From: Limnephilus marmoratus
Taxonomy: Eukaryota > Arthropoda > Insecta > Trichoptera > Limnephilidae
Length of the DNA stretch: 64,000 nt
Reading direction: 5' to 3'
Assembly (NCBI GenBank): GCA_917880885.1
Contig: OU862913.1
Span: forward strand, 27,041,286 to 27,105,285
The position numbers and the translations under genes are program-made. Below are positions 36,701 to 48,700 of the stretch, piece by piece. A model generated the notes under the pieces. It was not told where the DNA came from, did not search any database, and saw only the letters and a program-made list of their open reading frames with translations. Position 1 is the stretch's first letter; every line of letters begins with the position of its first letter.

Positions 36701-39700
36701 AACGTTGCTTGAAATAGCTTCTGCCGTGTTTGGTGACCAGATCTGAATAGCCAGTTACTTCCCCACCTTCCTCTTCCCTATCTCCTTCCCCTCCCCACTG
36801 CCTTCAGCCTCACAACATACCCCAATTGGGGATGCCATAGTCCCACTGGCTCCAGACGGGAGCAGTTGGGACTCTTGTTCGGTATTCATGTAAAAAAAAA
36901 AAGGAAAAAATATTTATGAGATGTAATATTTTTGATATGCCTCGTTATTCTCCTGTGCCATTCATGTGGAAAAAGTTCCTTTTTAAAACAATTTCGGCTA
37001 TGTAATTATCGTTTTTTCGCACCCATAAAATTATGTCCCGTCTTTCCGGTTTATAAAAAATGGTCTGATTTTTCAGATTGAAATTTTCAAAATAAAAAAA
37101 AAATATGTATGGAATGTCTTAGAATATTTGTCCAAACCCGATTTTTTTTTTTAAATGTGATGTAAGTGACCTATTACTAACCAAATTGGTTTGAGAGCTT
37201 TAAAATTTCAAGATTAACATTTATAAATAATATTTAATTAAATGAAGATATTGGCACCTCTGGGATCTGGGACTCGAACCCAGGACCTCTCGCTTTCCGG
37301 GCAAGTCCGAGTCGAGTCCCAGAGGTGCCAATATCTTTTTCTGATTTTTCTGTTTTCAGATTTCGCTTATGTTGTCTTCATTTAATTAAATATTATAATT
37401 TGAGGTTTTACTCATAAAGTTAAAAAAAAAAACAATTGTGCTTTAGACCACACAACTGAAGTAAAACTTCTGCTCCATCTATATGATAGGAAGAGAGAAA
37501 GAAAATGTGTGAGCGCACTGCTCTTTTTTGCTCCTACAGTGTGATACAGACAATAGGCCTGCAGTGTGTAACGTAACTGGTTATGAGAGAAAGAGAGAAA
37601 GAAAATGTGTGCTTGCACCTCTCTCTCTTGCCCCTAGAGTAATATATGAAGCGAAACTCTCTCTCTTTCTATTCTCAGTAACTCATATCTCCCTCTCAAC
37701 TACCGTTCGCCTCGCTTTTCGTAACGCTCTCGTCACGCATTCACCAGCTTACTCCCTAAGTCAAGCGTGCGTAAAGAAGTTTTACTTCAAAAATAAAATA
37801 TAGATAATATATTCATTTTTTATACATTTTGTTGTTGGTAATATAGGCACAACACAAATATTCGAATTTAGTAAAAGCCAAACGGATTCGATTCCAAAAA
37901 TGACTGTTTACTTCTAAAAATACTATCAGGCAATTAAGTATTTGATTTTGGAAAATGATATGTTTGGTTACACATTTATCTTTTCATTTTTTTAAACTCT
38001 TTTCGGAAAATTGGTCGGAAAATAGGTTGAGATTTTAAAAAAATCTTTTTTAAATTATGATTAGTTAGGAATTTGTCCATGTTGTTTTTTTTAAACTTGA
38101 AAAAAATTCTTCCGGAAGCATTGGAATATCAGGAAAATTTTTCTAGGAAAATAAATTATAAAATGTGTCGGGAATTTTTTACAAAAAAACTTTCAGACAT
38201 TTAGAGCCCGCGCAGACAGCTAAGCGTTCAGCGTTCACCTAGCATTCGTCCGGTTGCGTTCTACGCGAGTTCTAACACACACAGCACATGGTCAAAAATG
38301 CTGCGTTACATTTTCCCAACAAAGCTTGTACGTGAAACATGTATTTCGATAGTTCGTCTTCAGAAGACAAAGCATTGCTTTTGTTGACTTTGGAAGAGTC
38401 TAAAAAGAAAAGAAGATACTGGGTGCATCCGATTAACACTGAGCCAAATTAAATGGAGAGTTCAGAATTCTTTTTCCTGAATTACTTGAAGATGAAAAAC
38501 GTTTTTTTTATTTAATTCCGAATGTCAATAAGTACTCCTAGCTTTAATGAATTGCATAATTATATAAAAAAGGAAATAGTTCTCCACACGCTCAATCCAA
38601 ATTTAAATCCGCGGTGGTAATCGGCCGCGAAATTTCAATTTACGCGGAGGTATATCGTATTTAATGAATTTATTTCGAATAGGTATCTGAATTTGGAGGG
38701 TCGGCCGCGACAGGATTCAGCCGCAAAAATTCGATTTACGCGAAATAAATCGTAGTTTTAAGAATTTACTTCAAATATATTGTATTTTTATGAATTTATA
38801 CCGAATAGTTATTTACTCTGAAAATATCATATTTTTGTGATTTTACTTTGAATATAGGGTTGACCGCGAAGGTAAACGACTGCGAAAATTCGATTTAACC
38901 AGGGAATAAGTCGTATTATTATGACTTTATTCCGAAGAACCATCCCGAATTTGAATTTACAGTCGAGAAACTCAATTTTCGGCAATTTTTTACGATTTTT
39001 TATTTCGTAAAATTTCAAATTACATGGGAATTCGTTAATTCGAAATTTAATTTTTGATGTCCCGTGGAGCGGGCGAGGCGTTCCACGAGTTCTTTATATT
39101 TCTGACAATAGAACGCAAGAACGCAGGCGTTCACACTGACCGGCGCGGTCTGACTGCTGCGTGTCTGCGCGATACTATAGTGGTCTACTACTTACAAAGA
39201 ACGCGGAACGCAGGACGCGGAACTCGGAACGTTTGAATGCTTTCTGTCTGTGCGGGCTCTTATCTTTTTGATTGTGTTATTTGAAGTTTGGATAATTTTC
39301 ATGCTGGGAAAGTTTTGTACTGGAAACAATAATTTTTCAGAAAAAAATTCTTCTTGAAAAATCGGTAGGGAAATTTTTAAAGAATTAAACTGTTAAATAT
39401 TATGTGAAGTTGGAAATTGTTCATGTTTGGAAACTTATTTTTCTGAAAAAATTCTTTCGATAAAATTTGGAATATAGGAAATTTTTTGCTTAGAAAATTG
39501 GTAGGAAAATGACCTGGAAATTTTTATATAAACATTTAATGGTTTAACTTTGTTAAGCGATGTTTTGAAAATTTTCAAGTTTTCACAATTTAAAAAATTG
39601 CTTCCGGGAAAATTGGAAATTTGGAAAAAAATTGATCGGAAATGGGTGAGGAAATTGTATAAAATTTTTTGGAACTACAAAATTCAAAGTTTTGTTAATT

Positions 39701-42700
39701 TTGTCTTTGACATTGTCTCATCTGGGATGCTGTTTGAAACTTCAACGGTTTTATTTGAAAATAACAGAGTACTTGGAATTGGAAATGTATAAATCTTCAT
39801 ATAATAATACCATCAGATTTTGTCAAACTCTACCAAAGGTTTTTGTTTGTAACAAGATTTAAGTGAAACTTTCGGAAGCAGATTAATTTCAAACAGTTTT
39901 TCCATTGCCGTTTTTCCTTTACCGTTTAAGTATGAAATAAAAGGATTTAGTACCTGTGGTATAAGTCCTCTAATGCCGACCTCCATCGCTGTCCGGCAGT
40001 TGGCGAGTGGTCTACACACTCCTGCTAACCCAGTGTCCACCATTGTGCAGTTGCTACCTACAGACACACAACTCACAATGATTGATATTAAAATATGTAG
40101 AGATATTTCTTCTTTTTAAACTTTATTGCGGAAAGCAAACAATTCTATTAATGATTGATGGATGATAAGTTTGCTACAAAATAAGAAATGACTTACTGCT
40201 GCACACCGGTGACTTGGACCACTTATCGTCTTGTCCACAAACGGAATTCTTTTCCGAGATGACAAAGTGTTGATGGCAGGAGTAAGTCAGCACGGTGCCT
40301 GCGGGGACCCTCTCTCCGGGAATGATGGCCTTGTTGCGCTCTGAGACGCTGTACTGCCCGTGGTGTGGGAGAACTGGCAGTGGACAGCCGGACCTAGATA
40401 GTATCACCAATTATTATTTCATTCAATTATATATCATTCTTTCAAAGTTAAACATTGTAAAATATAATTTTAATTTTGTTATGTTCAAAATGTTTTCCTT
40501 GAGACAGGCTGTTGATGGTTAAATAAATCGGTTGATACGGCGCAAACGAAAGTTTAATGAATGAATGTGTTATGTGCCTACAATCATTAAAAAAAAACTT
40601 TTTTGTTGCTGTGTTTTATGCTAGTCTCACACAAGCGCTGTACTCTCATAATTTATGATGGATTAGTCTGCTTCACCATGGTGAAATAAGCTAAGAAGAA
40701 AACTAGTATTAACTCACTGTCAAACACATCCCAAATTTTGTCTGTTCTTACGTATATGTAATATAAATGGTCCAGTAAACAATTAATTATAATGCAGATA
40801 ATACCAACTTCATTTGTCTGTAAACTCTTATTAAGATGCAATTATGTTTTACGTCAAAAATGAACTAAATTACTTCTCGAAAGTCAAGCTACACAATACA
40901 CAAAGGCTGTGTACTGACTACTGTCTACACCAGTGGTCTTCAACCTTTTTGAGCCGGCGTACCCCTTGTCTCTCACTACCAATTTGTTGTTCCCCGTACC
41001 CTTTATCTATCTTTTTTACATGTGTAATGAAAGACGTGTATCATTTGTAATTTTTAATACTCTAATTATTACATGATTTTAACAATCAAGTCATACAAAT
41101 ACAATTAAGTAATACAATTTTATACAGAGTGTAACACGACTTAAGGCATTTTAACCAGTGATTTTAAATGCTTGCCACATTATTGCGTACCCCTAATTTG
41201 GCTTCGCGTACCACCAGGGGTACCACAGGTTGAAAACCACTGGTCTACACAATACGTAATAAAGTCAGACTGAGATTTCTGTATGATACATTAGATTATT
41301 AGGTACAACGTGTTTCAACACTCATTTTAAAACTTACCTGGGAAATTCTTTGGGTGACAAACGGAGGACAGGCTCTGCAAAGAACAAATATCACAAGTTA
41401 CTTATTACTACAAAAGTTAGCGGAAGAAAAAAAAACTAAAAATGGACAAAAACTAAATATTAGACATGACCATATATTGTAACACTCAAATGTCACAGCA
41501 ACACCATACATTATAGCATTCAAATGTCAAAACAACACTCAAATGCGTTTCGAGATACTTGACATTTTTGTTTATTTATTTTGAATTTTATTTCGAACAT
41601 TTAAATGAGGTATAAAAGAAAAATCTTTAGTCAAAAATTAGACCAAGGTCTTCAAATTGTTCAACTTTTTTAGATAGGTAAGTAAATGTTACTGATACTA
41701 TGTATACATGGTGTCCGGAAACTCGTAGTACAAGCGGGAAACTGGTAAATCTACATCACATTCGGAGTCGATTTATGATATAAGTTTTTTGATTTGAGCT
41801 TTCGTTTTCGAGTAAATCGGATCCGAAGTTGGAATTTTTTTGGTTAAATTTGTAAAAAAATTTCACTAGGGGGTTGATTTCAGCTGTGTAATATCTTGTA
41901 AAATGCATCAAAGGGTAAACCGGGCTCCAAATTTTGTTTAACCCTTTAGTTGCCGAAAAAATTGAAAAATAGAAAAAATATATATTAAAATCGAAATGCT
42001 CAGATCGACAAAAATAAGTTTTTTGGGTTCTCTACGTGATGTAGATTCACCAGTTTCCCGCTTGTACTACGAGTTTCCGGACACGTTGTATAGACATACA
42101 TATAATGAGATCTTTCAATCTAATCGAAAGTTATGATTCGACATTTATTCAATACTGAGGAGCAGTTCATTTCGAGTGCACCACTCTGTAGATACGTATA
42201 CAAGTTTTATTTTCTGTACGTAGTGGTTGATAAATGATAAATAAATTTGTTGTATATTGTAAGATCACTAAGAATGTCTCTAAAACTCCATAAAAAACGG
42301 GAGTAATGTCTTGAATAAACAAAGAAAACAAAACACGTCCCAGGTGTGACCCCTATAGTATGCCTTTGAATATATCAAACTGATGTGAAAAGCATTGAGA
42401 TTAAAATTTCACGTAGATTTTGAGGTACGTATTTGCCAAAACTTAAAGGTTTAATGAAAAATGACATCTCACCTTGGTAAACTTTACGCTGTAAAGAATT
42501 TGCGTGTATCTCCGAGAGAATCCAATCCTTCAGCATGTAAATCTTGGTGAAGGCAGTGTAGGTGTCTTCTCTGCAATTGAAATCTGTACGCAGCATTGCC
42601 GATACGCTGACCACCCCGCGCAGGTACCACCGCTTCACCAAGTCTCCACTACGGAATACCAGGCCAGCGCCGCTGTCGCCATTGCAGACGGCTGTGCCTA

Positions 42701-45700
42701 CGATAACAAACCCACTTATTGTAAAAACATATATTTTAATTTTTTTAAAGACATTCATATTTTTTATATTATGCGAAGCTGGGAATTATTTTCAGGAAAA
42801 TTGTGAAAAACGAAAATTTTTGCTAGTAAAATGGGTCGGAATTTTTTTATAAAAACTTTTGTCTTTTTTGATTTTATTATGCAATATTTGGCAATTTTTA
42901 ACATTTCAAAAATTTTTTCTGGGAAAATTTGGAATTTTTGTTAATTTTTATTAGACATTTTCTCATCCGGGATGCTGTTTGAAACTTCAAGGGTTCTTTT
43001 TGAAAATAACAAAGGTTGCCCCTTACGTTTACAACAATCAAAAATGTACAGTCCTTTGGAAAAATAATACTCAGAATCAGATAAGCATGTTCACTAAAAT
43101 GCAGTGGCGGCTCGAGCACAATTTCGATGGTGGGGATCGATATTTTTTATGTGAATAAATAAATATACTTACATGACAATTTACCTTAAACTCATTATAA
43201 TTGAAAACATTCAAAATACCTACTCTTTTATATTCATGTACCTATACGAGTAGGTACCTTCATTTTTATGTTTTTTATTTTAATTTCTAAAGTCTAAAGT
43301 GAATAATCCATTAATTTTTTCGAAAAAATATTTATTTTTCTCAAAAAAATATTATTCAATTAGTTACGCGCCTTACCAGAAATACCAAAATTAGTACATA
43401 TATGAATATAAAGCTTAATAAAAAATAACAAATATAATCAAACCAACTTTGGTTTAGATCGCTTTTGAGGTTAATTTTCCACCAGAACGGTTCTATAGAA
43501 ATAATCCGACCTATATTATTATTTTAATAACAAAATACGTACCACAATAATACCACTTACGCGAATCCCGGTCCGTGCATAGTTCACCTCTTTCAATTTG
43601 AACGAAAACAAACTCCAAATTGTCCACAAGGGGATCCTAGAGCTTATCCCCAAGATAACGATACTATGACTCAAATGCGCATGCGCGAATTCGCGAAATC
43701 CCTAAGAAACGTATTCAGTACGAATAAAAAATATTAATTTCAAGGAAAAAATCCCGTGATGTCCCCCAACTGCGCAGAACGGTTTGCGCAGTGCGTATGG
43801 CGCATGGCAACTGATAGTTTCGATCTCGAGCTTGCATTCTGCTGAGAAGCGATCTCGAATCTCGATTCGCGACGCGTTAGTACGCAACAAGGAAGTGAGC
43901 GGAGCGGTCGCACGTTCGTCCGAGAAAACTTTTGCAATTTCGAGCTTAAAAATTTTCTGAATTGAAATTATAGATTATGTTTCTGCAAATGTTAATAATT
44001 ACTTTTATGTTAAGAATTCATGTTTGTGAACATAAAGCATCGACAAAATTCTCAATAGGTTTCTGAAATATGAAGTGGGGTCTGTCCCCACCGTCCCCTT
44101 GAGAAGAACCGCCACTGCTAAAATGCAGTCCTTGGGATAGTAATACTTTTAGATCAGATAAGCGTGTTTAATAAAAATGTTCCTAATATAAATCTTTGTT
44201 GGAAATAGAGTGTAACATAATCAGCAACTGTACGCAAATGGTTAAATCGTATGTAGTAATGTTGTTAAAACCTAATAAAAAATTAATTAATTTGCCTCGA
44301 TTGCTTGAGATTTCCCAGAAGGTCATTTTTTTAATTTTTCGCCAACATTGAAAAAAATCATAACTTCGAATTTTAATATGGAGACATAAAAACTTATTAT
44401 AGTTCTATGTAGCCAATGAATTAACCTGTATTTTACCCTTCATCTCATATTTGAAGGATTTATAAAAAAAAATAAAAAAAACTTAAGTTTATAATCACGC
44501 AAATCCTGGGTGTTTTTTACTTGAAACTGCCATGAGGGATACTTGCTCGGATCAACATAGAATATTTTCGGTTTCTGTATGATGTCTGTGGTATAATTGA
44601 TAATTAAAGGTGCATATCTGTGGAAAAAGGATATAATTTTAACCGTAAACAACTCTTAACAAATTCAGCAGGAAAATTTTTTTTAAAATTTATTTTCAAC
44701 ATTGTTCTAAAATAGTCTACGAAGTTCAGATTTGCAACATCTATGGTCATAATAGATAAAGCATTTCAATAACTTTGTGTTAAAATAAATGGCTGGCCAA
44801 GGAAATGTTTTAAATAATTACAATAAATGTTTTACGAATGGTAGGAAAATGTGGTCCATTTTTGGACCAAAATCGCTCCAGTGGCTAGGAGAACCTGTAC
44901 TGTATGTGATTCGAGTGTAGAGAATGTGTATTCGAGAGTAAATGATTTGTTTCTAGGTAATGGTAGAGTTATTCTTTAATAGCTTTTTCCAGATTTTTTT
45001 ACAAATTATTTAGAAGAGTAATGGACCTGTGGTTGTTGATATCATTTTTTGGTCCTGACTTAATAAATAGAAATTACTAGTCCCTTTTCTGCGGAAATAC
45101 TTTATTTTAGACTATGGTATTCTCCGTATGCTGTGATCTTCCTTCAAGTCACATTCTTCATTCAAACCTACGTTAACTGACTGTTTCACATTCTTCATTC
45201 AAACCTACGTTAACTGACTGTTTCTAATGATTGTTTGAAATTATTATTTTTTTAATTTTGAAACGACTTCGAAAAGGAGGAGGTTCTCAATTCGACGGTA
45301 TTTTTTTTTTTTTTTTTAATGTTTGTTACCTCCGAACTTTCGACTGGGTGAACCGATATTGATGATTCTTTTTTTATTTGAAAGCTGGTGCTTCCCGTGT
45401 GGTCCCATTTTAATTTGGTCCAATTCTGACAATGGCATCCATGAGAAAATCATATAAGTCTTAAATTTGCATCAAGTATATGCGCGACAAATGGAATATC
45501 AATATAAACTCAATATCACGCCAACCGATTTCGATGATTCTTTTTTTATTGGAAAGGATGTACTTCAAGGGTAGTTTGATGAGAGTTTGGTTAGGTTCTG
45601 ATTATGGGATCCATGACAAAGTAACGGAAATCTCCAATTCTTAAGAGCAAATTAACGATACTCGGCCGAATCTTAATCGAATTAGTTAGTGTACTTCAGA

Positions 45701-48700
45701 TTCACTAAAAATAAAAAAAAATTTAACAAAACAAAAAAACGACTTCAAAAAATGCACTAAAAAGTAAAAATATAATTTCGTATTCTTCTACAACTTAATA
45801 ATCAACTTACTTTTTCTACTCATCAATATGTAGGTACGATTGTTATTTTTGGAGTCGGTGTCAGCCAAGGTACCCGGCCCGGCGTATTCACTTGACTGCT
45901 CCCCTCCCGCCGCGGCCCGCTCTCGCCTCTCACCTCGTCAAGTCGCGCGTGTGACACAAGCACATCTCACCTATAACTATGTATGTAGTTACAAACCTAT
46001 CTTGGCTGACACCGACTCCAAAAATAACAATCGTACCTATATATTGACGAGTAGAAAAAGTAAGTTGATTATTAAGTTGTAGAAGAATACGAAATTATTT
46101 TTTTACTTTTTAGTGCATTTTTTGAAGTTGTTTTTTTTCTTTTGTTAAAATTTTTGTTTATTGTGTGTGAAGAAGATTGTGTAAAATAAAAGTAATTTGT
46201 GACTGAATTAAGGCAAAATAAAGGTTTTTCACAAACCATTTTTATATCCTCCGCAGAACTTGTCGTAGGTGAAGTGACTATGGATGCGATGTTTGGTGAA
46301 CTCCCGCCTGCATTCATCGTCCGCGATGACAGGGAGGCTCAGGACTCTAAGCACTTCCGAAGACTTCCTAGTCTCGGTGAGCCCCCATCCCGCTACCTGC
46401 AACATTATGCAGTTCAGTTATTATACAGTTCAAATATTCAACAGGTTGATGATTGAGGAGAGGTACGACTATCAGGGGTCAGAGATCCCATCCGGTAGTA
46501 TTCCGGAACTTATAGAACTAAGGCATCCGATACATTGTGTGGGGAAGGATTGAGCTGTTCAGGTCGAATGGATAAAGTGAATTTGAGCAACGTGCAGTTC
46601 CCGAATGGTATTCTTTCACCAGTGCGATCTACTGCTCTGGGACGTGCCGCGGATTTGCGGTTGAGGATCTTAACCGCTCGGACATGCAAGACGGCAAAAG
46701 ACGAGCACGATCGAGATTTTAAAACATCCAAAATACTCAAATGGTAGAAGAAAGCAAGATAGTCCCAGCAATACGAGTGGACTCCACTGTGTAATGCCGT
46801 CAGCAGGTGAGGACTAGCTTCAATATTATCAATAATATGGAACAATTAAATAAGTATTCGCTAACTCAGATTCCGCAGAACTCAGGAAGAGTGTTCTGGT
46901 CTCCCGAGACATCTGTACTGTAGAAGAGAACAAGCATTTATACTGTACCTTGCCCATACTGGGAGGAGTAAGTTGATGTGTGTTGAAAATCTCATTATTC
47001 AGATCCAAGCAGATCGCCATCACATTTTCCGAGAACTCCAAGGGTGTTTTTAGGAAAAGAAGAGCCAAGTCGCTTGCGTAACCCAAATTATTTCCGTCAT
47101 ACCGGTCGTGTATACCAATCCGCAAAATCTAAAAATTTCGGAAAGCAAAAATTTTTAGGTACAATTTTTCATGAATGCTTTTAGTGTAATATAATATAGC
47201 TGTATAACGCTTCCTACAAACCTCTGATGTTTGATTTGCTGAATCATCTTGGTGCCCCCACGACCGGTAATGTTTGTTCGCAACCACACGGTACAGCTCG
47301 GTGGAATATGCTTTTCCGTTATTGTCACTGAAACAATGTGCCGCTAGAAGAAAGAAAATGATTTATATATGTAAACTAAATAGTGTTAACAAAATACTAA
47401 ATCGGTTGTGACTATATCATATCAGATGTGTTTATATCATTATCGAGATTACGATAATGTCAGACCGTATCCCCCCATTTTATTTTCATGGGGTTTTCAA
47501 TAGCGCGCACTGATCCATGACCAAAGGCAGGTTGTATATAGTTTTACAAGTTCGGTAAGAATAATATTTAATTAAATTAAGACAATAAAATGATAAGTGC
47601 AAATTTTAAATAACTATTATGTGTCTGTCCCAAAGCCTCAATAAATGAAGAGGATACGTCTCAGTTTCTGGGCACGTCAATAGTGTCACAGAATGATTGT
47701 GAGATTACACGCGCCATTACACAGGCAGTTATCGTGTAGATGTCATTACCCGCCAGAATAATATGTATGTTATGTTTCTATTTACCTTTTTCTTTTTTAA
47801 AAAGAACGAATCTAAAAATATGTAGCTTGAGTTACGTGTGTATTTTAAATGGACACACGGTCTGTAATACACAAAAAAAAACAATGGTAATGTTCTGGTA
47901 AATATATAGACCAGAAAGGACGAGAGGCAAAATAATAATAACAAACCTATTCAATTCTTATTGAATGAATATATGGTAATAATCGATGTAGTCGAAACAA
48001 TGACATTTGAAAAATCTATAAACATTTTCATTCATTTGTAATATCACGTTTATCTTCAGTACTGTTCTGTACCTTACCACTTATGATGATATGAGTGCTG
48101 ATTATGGTTCCGCCGCATATCTGGTCGAATTTATTGTCCATTTTCTGATATACGGCGACGTTCCAAGGCACAGTGTCCCTCCTAGCTTCAGCCGTTCTGA
48201 CAATAAGGGGGGTTACGTCGGACAGCTCTCTCCCACAATCTGTAGGTAGTGAATAAACATTGATTTTTAAAAGGTCCACTTAGCACTCCCCTGTAACCCC
48301 TGTATACAGAGCAGGATACTCTGGAAGTGAAAGCACGGCCACAGCACACGGCCAACCAGTGGCACAAAGCCTTCAAACTTTTACTGGAGACCTTTCAATG
48401 TTCAATGTTCAGCCTTCTGTGTGCTGGTGCAACACAGTGCTTCCCACATCCAAGATGGCGTGGCTTCTTTAATCCGTGTAATGCAATAATAACAATACCA
48501 GCCTGATTTGTTTCCCATTTCCCAAACATGTTGTATTACCACTGTGAGAGTGGTCACTAATAAAACTTCATCTTTTAATAAGAACACAATACAATATATT
48601 ATAGATTTGATATAAATACATGGCTTAATGGCTCTTTCCGTCAACTCTAACATATGACCTTGAGAAAACCCACGTTCTGAACAGAACGTTCAATGTTTTC

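Noticed and set aside
42375..42472. C-terminal extension of the first protease to a stop at about 42375
   Set aside because: Sequence after the CAAG|GTGAGA donor is AT-rich and unlike any protease tail, and a phase-matched downstream exon exists. Kept as the alternative gene end.
46535..46747. Plus-strand 70-residue frame over 46.5-46.75 kb
   Set aside because: It contains a tRNA-like stretch (GCGGTTGAGGATCTTAACCG) and lies in an intron; no protein character.
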